The position numbers and the translations under genes were made by a program. The notes under the pieces are model-generated. The model did no database searches. It was given only the letters and a program-made list of their open reading frames with translations, and was not told the origin of the DNA. A DNA stretch of 15,201 bases from contig CABUWR010000008.1 of the NCBI GenBank assembly GCA_902495265.1, positions 1 to 15,201 of the forward strand. Reading direction: 5' to 3'. The stretch is from an uncultured Collinsella sp. Its GTDB lineage: Bacteria > Actinomycetota > Coriobacteriia > Coriobacteriales > Coriobacteriaceae. Below are positions 6,974 through 14,008 of this stretch, one piece after another (position 1 is the stretch's first letter; each line of letters opens with the position of its first letter).

Positions 6974-7047
6974 TTCGGGCTCCAACGTAAGTTATTCAAG
7001 CACCACTTCGATAACGCGCGACGCCAACCTGATACTTTGAAATAAAA

Positions 7048-7097
7048 TTAATCGTTTTTAACTGAGATTAACTAGAATAAAATGAAGTTAAACGGCG
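7048..7097 (+). repeat. 10-bp phased TTAA repeats upstream of the AAA+ ATPase gene
   Basis: Five consecutive 10-bp blocks begin at 7048, 7058, 7068, 7078 and 7088: TTAATCGTTT, TTAACTGAGA, TTAACTAGAA, TAAAATGAAG, TTAAACGGCG. Four of the five begin TTAA and the fourth is degenerate. The array ends 18 bp before the GTG start and covers where the promoter must lie (TAGAAT or TAAAAT at 7073-7083 as a weak -10). A 10-bp period puts every TTAA on the same helix face, typical of cooperative protein binding or intrinsic bending. Confidence 0.6.
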
Positions 7098-7115
7098 GTG
7101 TGAAAGGAGGGCATT

Positions 7116-8216
7116 GTGGAATACCTCGAAAACCCGTTTACCCCTAGCTTTGGCGAGGTTCCTGCCCATCTCGCTGGCAGACAGCAGATTATTCGGGATT
7201 TGGACCGTGCCTTCTTGAGCCAGCGCAGGCGCCCAGAGTTGACCTCGATCTTCTCAGGCGCGCGTGGAACCGGTAAAACCGCTCTCATGTCGTCGCTTGC
7301 GACAAGGGCGGAATCCCACGGCTGGATTGTCGTAAAGACGACCGCGCTCCCGGGAATGCTTGAGGAAATCGAGTTCGGGGCGAAACGTGCTGCCGGCCAT
7401 CTTATCGACCCGTCTAACAACTTCGAAGTCACCGGTCTCGGAATTGCACCGCTCGGCAGCATCGAGGTCAATCGCGTTCACGATGCCTCAACATGGCGTT
7501 ATCGCATGAGCGACATCATCGACCAGCTCAACGAGGCGGGCACCGGTCTGCTCGTCACGGTTGACGAGGTGGACCCGACACTCGACGAGATGATTCAGCT
7601 CGCAGCGACGTATCAGCACTTTGTGACCGATGGGAAACGCGTCGCCCTGCTCATGGCAGGACTTCCCAACAACGTATCGACGCTACTGAACCACAAGACG
7701 GTCTCGTTCCTTCGCCGCGCCCAACAATATCATCTGGGTCGCATTGCCGACTATGACGTGCGCGAGGCCTTGATTCGCACAATTCAGGAAAACGATCGCC
7801 TGGCAGATGCTGAGGGAATCGATAGAGCCGTTCGCTCGATCTCTGGTTTTCCCTTCCTATTGCAACTCGTAGGCTACCGTGCCTGGGATCTCACAAGCGA
7901 TTCGAAGGAAATCTCGTCACGCGACTTTGACCTGGGAATCAAAATCGCGCGCGACGAGATGGACGACCGAATCCTCGCGGCAACCTATCGGGAACTCACG
8001 GCAGAGGACAAGCGATTCCTCATCGCCATGCTCGATGACGAGGAAGAGTCCACCACCGCTGACCTTGTCGAGCGCCTTAAGCGTTCGCCGCAGCAGGTCT
8101 CCCGCTACCGACGCCGCATGATAGACGCCGGCATCATCGGGGAGCGAGGACGAGGGCTCGTCGCATTTGAATTGCCATTCTTCCGCGACTATCTCGCAGC
8201 TCAATGCGTGAAATAG
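7116..8216 (+). CDS. AAA+ ATPase with C-terminal winged-helix domain (paralogue 1)
   Basis: A 366-aa P-loop ATPase of the AAA_16/Orc1-like or archaeal-type ATPase group. It begins ENPFTPSFGEVPAHLAGR, the typical region before the P-loop. Walker A is GARGTGKT (48-55), Walker B is LLVTVDEVD (145-153), a sensor-1-like LLMAGLPNN follows (178-186), then FLRRAQQYHLGRI, which may supply an arginine finger, and GFPFLLQLVGY. Residues ~300-366 (ADLVERLKRSPQQVSRYRRR) look like a winged helix for DNA binding. The GTG start is fixed by an AAAGGAGG site 5 nt upstream. It shares architecture and key motifs with the minus-strand ATPase at 10805-11911. Role unknown: DNA-binding regulator, or NTPase of a defence or mobile system, are possibilities. 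Phased upstream repeats suggest autoregulation (inference). The gene is convergent with the UvrA-like gene. Confidence 0.85.
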   Translation: MEYLENPFTPSFGEVPAHLAGRQQIIRDLDRAFLSQRRRPELTSIFSGARGTGKTALMSSLATRAESHGWIVVKTTALPGMLEEIEFGAKRAAGHLIDPSNNFEVTGLGIAPLGSIEVNRVHDASTWRYRMSDIIDQLNEAGTGLLVTVDEVDPTLDEMIQLAATYQHFVTDGKRVALLMAGLPNNVSTLLNHKTVSFLRRAQQYHLGRIADYDVREALIRTIQENDRLADAEGIDRAVRSISGFPFLLQLVGYRAWDLTSDSKEISSRDFDLGIKIARDEMDDRILAATYRELTAEDKRFLIAMLDDEEESTTADLVERLKRSPQQVSRYRRRMIDAGIIGERGRGLVAFELPFFRDYLAAQCVK

Positions 8217-8220
8217 GCAT

Positions 8221-8255
8221 CAATGAGGCAAAGGGACTGTCCCTTTGCCTCATTG
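8221..8255. repeat. Palindromic repeat copy 2 (perfect, 35 bp)
   Basis: CAATGAGGCAAAGGGAC, central T, then its exact reverse complement (17+1+17). The core is shared with the copies at 2972 and 10771, but the outer arm is ATGAGGC instead of GTGAC and is still fully paired. It starts 4 bp after the ATPase stop and ends 1 bp before the UvrA-like stop, filling the convergent gap as a two-way transcript end. Confidence 0.95.
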
Positions 8256-8256
8256 T

Positions 8257-10749
8257 CTATAGGTAGCGGCCAGTAACGCTCTTGGGGCAGGCAGCGATAT
8301 CCGTCGGCGTACCGGCGCAGACGATTTGCCCGCCGGCGTCGCCGCCGCCCGGGCCCATGTCGATCACATAATCGGCGTTACGGATAAGGTCGAGATCGTG
8401 TTCGATCACGATAACCGTGGCGCCCTTGGCAACGAGGCCGTCAAACACGCTCAGCAACACCTGAACATCGAGCGGATGCAGTCCGATCGTGGGCTCGTCG
8501 AACACGAATACGGCATCGTCCTGCACGCGTCCCATCTCGCTCGCGAGCTTAAGACGCTGCGCCTCGCCGCCCGAAAGCGCCGGCGTGGGCTCACCGAGCG
8601 TGAGATAACCCAATCCCAGGTCGTGCAAGGTCTGCAAGCGCGTCTGAACCTTCTTGAGTCCCAGTGTGGCGTCGATGGCCTCGTCCACACTCATGTCCAT
8701 AAGCTGCGGCAACGTAAGCAGACTGCCGTCCTTGCCCTCGCGATGGATATGCGAGGCGGCCTCGGCGTAGCGCGAACCACGGCATGCCGGGCAGACGATT
8801 TCGACATCGGGCAAAAACTGCACGTCGAGCGATATCGAGCCCGTGCCATCACACGTAGGGCAGCGCAAGGCGCCGGTGTTGTAGCTAAAGGCGCCCGCCT
8901 TGTAGCCGGCTGCCTTGGCCTCTGGCGTACGGGCAAAGGCACGGCGCAGCTCATCATGGATGTCGGCATAGGTTGCGACCGTCGAGCGCACGTTGGCGCC
9001 GATGGGCGTAGCATCAATCAGGTTTGCGCGAGCAATGCCTTCGGCATCAACCCAACGCACGTGTCTTGGCAGGCGCTCGCCGGCTGCCTGCGCCTTGAGT
9101 GCCGGGATAAGTGTCTCGAGCACCAACGTCGTCTTGCCCGAACCCGAAACGCCCGTCACCGCGACAAGGCGGCCGCGCGGGATATCGACTTCGAGCGGCT
9201 TGACGGTATGGATGGTATCGGTCGCCATGCGGATATGACCCTGGTCGAACATTTCGTCGTCAGTCACCTGCGGACGCAAGCGCTTGGGCTCGGCGCGCAA
9301 AAACGGCGCGATACGGCTGCCCTGCGATTGTTCGACCTCGTCCACCGTGCCCGCAGCGATTACACTGCCGCCGCCCGCTCCGGCAACGGGCCCCATCTCG
9401 ACCAGATAATCAGCCTCCGCCAGCACACGTGTATCGTGGTCGACAACAACCACGGTATTGCCGTCATCCACCAGGTCGCGCATCACGCCTACCAAACCGT
9501 CGACATTGGCAGGATGCAAGCCGATCGAGGGCTCGTCCAGCACATACAGCACGCCCGTCGATCGGTTGCGCACCACGCGGGCAAGCTGCACGCGCTGGCG
9601 CTCACCCGTGGAGAGCGTGGCACCGGCGCGATCGAGCGAAAGGTAATCGAGACCCAGGTCGACCAGACGACGAGCCGTGCTCAAAAACGAATCGCAGATA
9701 TCCGTCGCCATGGGCCGCATCTCGGGCGGCAAGGATGCGGGCACCCCGCGCACCCACTCAATCGCCTCGCCCAGCGTCATGGCCGCCGCCTGCGCCAGAT
9801 TGATACCGCGCACCTGGGGCTGGCGCGCAGCCTCGGAGAGACGCGTGCCGCCGCAGTCACGGCATGGCCCCTCGCGCAAAAAGCGTGCAACGCGTTTGAG
9901 GCCCTTGTCGTCCTTAACCTTGGCGAGCGCATTCTCAACGGTATAGACGGCGTTGTAATAGGTGAAGTCGAGCGGCGTGGCGCCCTCGCCGTTTTTGGGA
10001 ACGTAGAGAATGTGCTTTTTAACCGCCGGACCATGGAACACGATGTCGCGCTCTTGAGGCGTGAGCTGGTTAAACGGCACGTCGGTACGTACGCCCATCT
10101 CGCCGGCCACCTGTTTCATCAGGTCCCACATGAGCGTGCCCCAGGGAAGCACCGCACCCTCGTTGATAGTCTTTGACTCGTCGGGCACCAGGCTCGCCTC
10201 GTCCACCTCGCGCATGACACCGGTGCCGCCACAGGTGGGGCACGCACCGCCGCTATTGAAAGCCAAATCCTCGGCACCCGGCGCGTAGAACTCGCGACCG
10301 CACGCAGGGCACGTGAGCGACAGGCCCGCAGCCACGTTAAGGCTCGGCTCCACGCGCGCCCCGCAGTGCGGGCACACGTGATGGGCGCAACGGCTAAAGA
10401 GCAGACGCAGGCTATTGTTGAGCTCGGTCATGGTGCCAAAAGTGGAACGCACGCCCGGCACGCTCGGACGCTGGTGCAGCGCCAAGGCCGCCGGCACGTG
10501 CAGCACCTCGTCCACCTGGGCGTGCTCGGCTTGCGTCAGGCGACGTCGAGTATAGGTGCTGAGCGCCTCCAGATAGCGGCGCGAGCCCTCGGCATAAAGA
10601 ACCCCCAGCGCCAGCGAGCTCTTGCCCGAACCCGATACGCCGGCAATACCCACGAGCTTTCCCAGCGGGATATCGATATCGATGTCTTTGAGGTTATGGA
10701 CGCGCGCGCCGCGCACCTCGATAGCGCTTGGTTGTTGCGACACCGTCAT
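8257..10749 (-). CDS. UvrA-like ABC ATPase lacking the UvrB-binding domain (UvrA2/class II type)
   Basis: An 830-aa protein with two ABC modules of the UvrA family, whose members bind distorted DNA as dimers. P-loops are GVSGSGKS (37-44) and GVSGSGKT (533-540). Zinc-type cysteine motifs are CAHHVCPHC (121-129) with CPAC (147-150), CPTCGGTG (170-177), and two CXXC motifs in the second half. Signatures are LSTGE (379-383, altered from LSGGE) and LSGGE (725-729). Walker B/D-loops are LDEPSIGLHP and FDEPTIGLHP. Canonical UvrA is about 940 aa. The missing part is the UvrB-interaction insert normally after the first P-loop region, since here STYTRRRL leads almost directly to the DNA-contact zone. 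UvrA2-type proteins are linked to drug tolerance or damage sensing. ATG at 10749 follows an AAAGGGAG site by 2-3 nt. An upstream extension would read through a palindrome and is rejected. No promoter is obvious, so read-through from the upstream ATPase is possible. Confidence 0.88.
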   Translation of the reverse strand: MTVSQQPSAIEVRGARVHNLKDIDIDIPLGKLVGIAGVSGSGKSSLALGVLYAEGSRRYLEALSTYTRRRLTQAEHAQVDEVLHVPAALALHQRPSVPGVRSTFGTMTELNNSLRLLFSRCAHHVCPHCGARVEPSLNVAAGLSLTCPACGREFYAPGAEDLAFNSGGACPTCGGTGVMREVDEASLVPDESKTINEGAVLPWGTLMWDLMKQVAGEMGVRTDVPFNQLTPQERDIVFHGPAVKKHILYVPKNGEGATPLDFTYYNAVYTVENALAKVKDDKGLKRVARFLREGPCRDCGGTRLSEAARQPQVRGINLAQAAAMTLGEAIEWVRGVPASLPPEMRPMATDICDSFLSTARRLVDLGLDYLSLDRAGATLSTGERQRVQLARVVRNRSTGVLYVLDEPSIGLHPANVDGLVGVMRDLVDDGNTVVVVDHDTRVLAEADYLVEMGPVAGAGGGSVIAAGTVDEVEQSQGSRIAPFLRAEPKRLRPQVTDDEMFDQGHIRMATDTIHTVKPLEVDIPRGRLVAVTGVSGSGKTTLVLETLIPALKAQAAGERLPRHVRWVDAEGIARANLIDATPIGANVRSTVATYADIHDELRRAFARTPEAKAAGYKAGAFSYNTGALRCPTCDGTGSISLDVQFLPDVEIVCPACRGSRYAEAASHIHREGKDGSLLTLPQLMDMSVDEAIDATLGLKKVQTRLQTLHDLGLGYLTLGEPTPALSGGEAQRLKLASEMGRVQDDAVFVFDEPTIGLHPLDVQVLLSVFDGLVAKGATVIVIEHDLDLIRNADYVIDMGPGGGDAGGQIVCAGTPTDIAACPKSVTGRYL

Positions 10750-10770
10750 CGCTCCCTTTCCTGTTGATCG

Positions 10771-10803
10771 AATGTGACAAAGGGACTGTCCCTTTGTCAC
10801 ATT
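10771..10803. repeat. Palindromic repeat copy 3 (perfect, 33 bp)
   Basis: AATGTGACAAAGGGAC, central T, then its exact reverse complement (16+1+16). It ends 1 bp from the stop codon of the minus-strand ATPase (10805-10807) and starts 21 bp upstream of the UvrA-like start. It contains the whole of copy 1 with 3 bp more on each arm. Here it lies between two same-strand genes, so it could end, attenuate or process an ATPase-uvrA transcript. Confidence 0.95.
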
Positions 10804-10804
10804 A

Positions 10805-11911
10805 CTAAATGCGGTCGCGGATATACTCGCCCAGCATGGGTACGGCAAACCGGACGAGGCCGTATCCGGCAGCCTCGATGACACGCTCGCGAATCAGGCT
10901 TGCACGATATTTACTCGCCCAGCTTTGGGTGCGGTCGCAGCGCTCAATGATATCCGCCATGCGCGTCGGCTTGCCCCCGTCAGCCGCCATGGCCTCGATA
11001 AATAGGCGCTGCGGACTGCGCAGCCCGTAATACAAGGGAGCATCGACTGCTTCATAGAACTCGGAGACGGCATCCGCGTGCCCAGCCTCAACATCGCGCT
11101 CTTCAATGGCCCGCGAGCCACGCCGGACAGCAGAGCGCCACATGTAATAGCCCACCAGCTGAACCATATAGGGATGCCCCATGCTCCTGCGCGCCGCAAG
11201 GTCCGCCGTCTCCGCATCAATGTAAAGACCGGCGTCTTTGACCGTCTGGACATATGAATCGCGCACCTTGGGCAAAGAAATCGCCCCCAGCGTACGCTGC
11301 TGGGCGCGGCGCAAAAACGTCACGCTCGGCTCTTCGAGCAAGTCATCAACCATACTGGGCAAGCCGGCGAACACCAGCGCAAGGCCGCGCTGGTCGCTAT
11401 CGGGCAAGCCCGTGGCATCTTGATCTCCAAGCACTTGCTGATAGAGAACGGCAAGGGCCGCCAGCTCCTCGATAGACGCAGATTGCGCCTCGTCAATCGC
11501 AAACAGTATGCCCTTGCCTGGACCGAGCTTCTTGAGGCGCTCGTTGACCAGCCCTCGCAACGTTTCGCCCTTTGCCCGCGCCGCCTCGACCGACATCCGG
11601 CCAAACGACGGGCCGAGCTCCATTGACGTCACAACGGGTTTATTCGAGCGAAGCGCGTCGGCCAAGCGGTCGCACAAGCCAAGCGAAGCGGAATCGGAGA
11701 CAACCGCCCATCCGCGCTCATTGGCTAGACGTTGCAGTTCCCGCAAGAGAACCGTCTTGCCGCAGCCGCGGTTTCCCGTAATGAGCATGAGCCTGCCCGG
11801 CGCTCCAGCGCCATTATCGAGCCCTTCCTCAAAATCTTCGACGACCGACTCGCGACCGATGAGTATCGGAGGCCGCTTGCCAGCCGTGGGCTTAAAGGGA
11901 TTTGGATTCAT
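10805..11911 (-). CDS. AAA+ ATPase with C-terminal winged-helix domain (paralogue 2)
   Basis: A 368-aa P-loop ATPase with the same layout as the plus-strand ATPase at 7116. The N-terminus is NPNPFKPTAGKRPPILIGRE. Walker A is GNRGCGKT (46-53), Walker B is ILFAIDEAQ (135-143), sensor-1-like LVFAGLPSM spans 179-187, and SVTFLRRAQQRTLGAI and GHPYMVQLVGYYMW are shared features. The C-terminal ~65 residues (MADIIERCDRTQSWASKYRA) resemble a winged helix. The ATG is fixed by a GAGGAGG site 5 nt upstream. It is G+C-rich like the housekeeping genes, unlike the block at 3079-6878. It lies upstream of the UvrA-like gene on the same strand, 55 bp apart with palindrome copy 3 between. Exact 10-bp repeats overlie its probable promoter, suggesting self-control. 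Function unknown. The Orc1/Cdc6-like fold assignment is inferred from motif order only. Confidence 0.87.
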   Translation of the reverse strand: MNPNPFKPTAGKRPPILIGRESVVEDFEEGLDNGAGAPGRLMLITGNRGCGKTVLLRELQRLANERGWAVVSDSASLGLCDRLADALRSNKPVVTSMELGPSFGRMSVEAARAKGETLRGLVNERLKKLGPGKGILFAIDEAQSASIEELAALAVLYQQVLGDQDATGLPDSDQRGLALVFAGLPSMVDDLLEEPSVTFLRRAQQRTLGAISLPKVRDSYVQTVKDAGLYIDAETADLAARRSMGHPYMVQLVGYYMWRSAVRRGSRAIEERDVEAGHADAVSEFYEAVDAPLYYGLRSPQRLFIEAMAADGGKPTRMADIIERCDRTQSWASKYRASLIRERVIEAAGYGLVRFAVPMLGEYIRDRI

Positions 11912-11945
11912 GTCGGCCTCCTCGGATTGGCAAACGCTGCCTATA

Positions 11946-11975
11946 GTTATACCAACTTATACCGAGTTATACCAA
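11946..11975 (-). repeat. Three 10-bp tandem repeats over the paralogue 2 promoter
   Basis: In gene orientation the units are TTGGTATAAC (11975-11966), TCGGTATAAG (11965-11956) and TTGGTATAAC (11955-11946). They are directly adjacent, and the outer two are identical. TTGGTA of the first unit and TATAAC of the third are 18 nt apart and match -35 and -10 boxes, so the repeats themselves appear to form the promoter. They end 34 bp before the ATPase ATG. A protein binding the repeats would block RNA polymerase. Confidence 0.75.
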
Positions 11976-11980
11976 CAGCG

Positions 11981-12009
11981 GGTGACAAAGGGACCGCCCT
12001 TCTATCACC
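11981..12009. repeat. Palindromic repeat copy 4 (degenerate)
   Basis: The left half GGTGACAAAGGGAC is intact, but the right half reads CGCCCTTCTATCACC with several changes. As minus-strand RNA some of the changes are G-U pairs, so a hairpin can still form. It contains the GTPase stop codon (TGA, 12007-12005, followed at once by in-frame TAG). It lies just upstream of the phased promoter repeats of paralogue 2. Confidence 0.75.
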
Positions 12010-14008
12010 TATGGCAGAAGAACTCTGCGTCTGCCGCTCGCCAGGGGCGGAAGGTGGCGGGATCGATCTTTACGTGCGCCGCGGCGGGTACGTCGTACCA
12101 TTTGACCGTGTAACCGGCGCCGTGAGAGCAAAAGACCGAATCAGGCGTGTTGGGCAGATCGGCCTCGGGCTCATAGGCGGCCGTCTCGATTACGCGCTCG
12201 GCATCATGGCAAGCCGCATAGCCGGCAAACTCCAGGTACAGATGCCCGCGACCACTCGTGTAGGCAGCCACCTCCAGCGCGTAATCCTGCACCTCGGATG
12301 CCGGCACGCGACCCACAAGCTTCGCCCGGTCCCCCGCCATCGTCGGCGGCTCGTACTCGGCGCCCATGCGCGTGACATCCGAGAGCGCCCGGCCCACGCA
12401 CTCCCCCGGTACCTCGAGCTCAAAGTGGTACCACGGCTCCAGCAGCACCGCCGCGCCGGCCTCACGCGCCTGCATGAGTCCCTGGCGAATCGCGCGGTAC
12501 GTGGCCTGGCGAAAATCGCCGCCCTCGGTGTGTTTGGCATGCGCGCGGCCGCCCGTGAGCGTAATGCGCACATCGGTGATGGGCGAGCCGGTCAGCACGC
12601 CCAGGTGATCGCGCTCCATGGCGTTGGTGAGCGCCAGACGTTGCCAGTTAAGATCGAGCTCGTCGGTCGAGGTCACGGTGCCAAACTGCACGCCCGAACC
12701 CGCTGGCAACGGCTCCAGGCGCAAATGCACCTCGGCATAGTGGCGCAGCGGCTCAAAGTGGCCCACGCCCTCGACCGACTGCGAAATAGTCTCCTTATAG
12801 AGAATGCCGCCAGACTCAAACGCAACCGAAAGGCCAAAGCGATCGACCAACACCCGCTGCACGACCTCGAGCTGTACGGCGCCCATCAACTGCAGGTGAA
12901 TCTGCTCCAGATGCGTATTCCAGCTTACGCCGAGCATGGGATCTTCGTCCGCTAACTCAGTCAATGCTTTGAACACCGTATGGACATCATGTTCGCCCGG
13001 AAGCACCGTATAGGTGAGAACTGGCGCAATGACAGGCGCATCGCCCGCGGGCTCCGCACCCAGGGCGTCCCCTGGGCGAACGTGCGCAAGGCCCGTCACG
13101 GCACAAATACCGCCAGCAGCAACTTCTTGGGCAAGCTCATACTTTTCGCCGTTATAGATGCGTACCTGATCGACCTTCTGCTCCCATGCCTCGGCACCGG
13201 AACGTCCGTCAATCATCTGTTTGGCATGCAGCGTGCCGCCGGTCACCTTAACCCAAGCCAAGCGCTCACCGCGAACACCTTGGCTGACACGATAAACGCG
13301 CGCGGCAAACTCCGGAAGCCATGCCTGTTCACGCATCAGTGCGCATATGCCGTCCAGCAGCTCGTCCACGCCTTGGTCCTTGAGAGCCGAGCCGGCAAAG
13401 CAGGGAAAGAGCTTGCGCTCGGCAACCATGCGCGACAGCGTTGCGACAGAAAGCTCGCCCGCTTCAAAAAACTCCTCGAGCGCCGCCTCGTCCAACGCAG
13501 CAGCGTCCTCCTGAACGGAGCCGCCCGCCAGCAGTTCGCTGGCATCCAGGCAGCCCTCGGAAAGACGTTGCCCAAGTTGTGCCAGCAAAACATCGCGGCC
13601 GGGATTCTCCAAATCGATTTTGTTGATATAGATGAACGTCGGGATGTCATAGCGTGCAAGCAGGCGCCACAGGGTTTCGGTGTGCCCCTGCACGCCGTCG
13701 TTGGCGCCCACAACTAAAATCGCGTAGTCCAGCGCGCGCAATGTGCGCTCCGCCTCGGCCGAAAAATCGACATGCCCCGGTGCATCCACGAGCATGACGT
13801 GGGTATCGCCATGGTCGAGTACGGCCTGCGACGAGAAAATCGTGATGCCGCGCTCGCGCTCGATCGCGTCAGTGTCCAGATGCGAATCACCATCGTCCAC
13901 GCGGCCGCGCTTGCGAATGCGACCCGCGTTGAACAGCATGGCCTCGGCCAGCGTGGTCTTGCCGGCATCGACATGCGCCAAGATTCCAACGACCGCTTGC
14001 TTCGACAT
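12005..14008 (-). CDS. EF-G-like translational GTPase related to TetM/TetO ribosomal protection proteins
   Basis: A 667-aa GTPase with the domain order of EF-G and ribosomal protection proteins. G1 is AHVDAGKT (11-18), the switch region is RERGITI (51-57), G3 is DAPGH (75-79) and G4 is NKID (129-132). Domain II includes LAWVKVTGGTLHAKQMIDG, and domains III-V end in GRGHLYLEFAGY. The tail NTPDSVFCSHGAGYTVKWYDV differs from TetM and is one I recognise from chromosomal TetM-like translation-factor GTPases of gut Gram-positives. It is expected to bind the ribosome and act at the A-site region. Whether it protects against tetracycline cannot be told from sequence, and its housekeeping-like composition and lack of mobile context argue against a classic acquired tet gene. 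ATG at 14008 is chosen because GAGGAGAG lies 3-4 nt upstream and MSKQAVVGILAHVDAGKTT matches the family start. Longer upstream starts are rejected. Confidence 0.88.
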   Translation of the reverse strand: MSKQAVVGILAHVDAGKTTLAEAMLFNAGRIRKRGRVDDGDSHLDTDAIERERGITIFSSQAVLDHGDTHVMLVDAPGHVDFSAEAERTLRALDYAILVVGANDGVQGHTETLWRLLARYDIPTFIYINKIDLENPGRDVLLAQLGQRLSEGCLDASELLAGGSVQEDAAALDEAALEEFFEAGELSVATLSRMVAERKLFPCFAGSALKDQGVDELLDGICALMREQAWLPEFAARVYRVSQGVRGERLAWVKVTGGTLHAKQMIDGRSGAEAWEQKVDQVRIYNGEKYELAQEVAAGGICAVTGLAHVRPGDALGAEPAGDAPVIAPVLTYTVLPGEHDVHTVFKALTELADEDPMLGVSWNTHLEQIHLQLMGAVQLEVVQRVLVDRFGLSVAFESGGILYKETISQSVEGVGHFEPLRHYAEVHLRLEPLPAGSGVQFGTVTSTDELDLNWQRLALTNAMERDHLGVLTGSPITDVRITLTGGRAHAKHTEGGDFRQATYRAIRQGLMQAREAGAAVLLEPWYHFELEVPGECVGRALSDVTRMGAEYEPPTMAGDRAKLVGRVPASEVQDYALEVAAYTSGRGHLYLEFAGYAACHDAERVIETAAYEPEADLPNTPDSVFCSHGAGYTVKWYDVPAAAHVKIDPATFRPWRAADAEFFCHR

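Noticed and set aside
8326..10176. Long open frame (616 codons) on the plus strand opposite the UvrA-like gene
   Set aside because: Arg/His/Ala-rich with no recognisable motif. It is the antisense shadow of a strongly supported G+C-rich gene.
2972..12009. CRISPR array or IS terminal repeats explaining the palindromes
   Set aside because: Copies are kilobases apart with no regular spacers, there are no cas genes or transposase, and no target-site duplications were seen.
11732..12955. 407-codon plus-strand frame across the GTPase 3' end and ATPase 5' end
   Set aside because: It crosses the phased promoter repeats and palindrome copy 4, has shadow-type composition, and lacks a good ribosome site.
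12005..14008. Calling this gene tet(M)/tet(O) tetracycline resistance
   Set aside because: Motifs show relationship only. The C-terminus and context do not support an acquired resistance gene.
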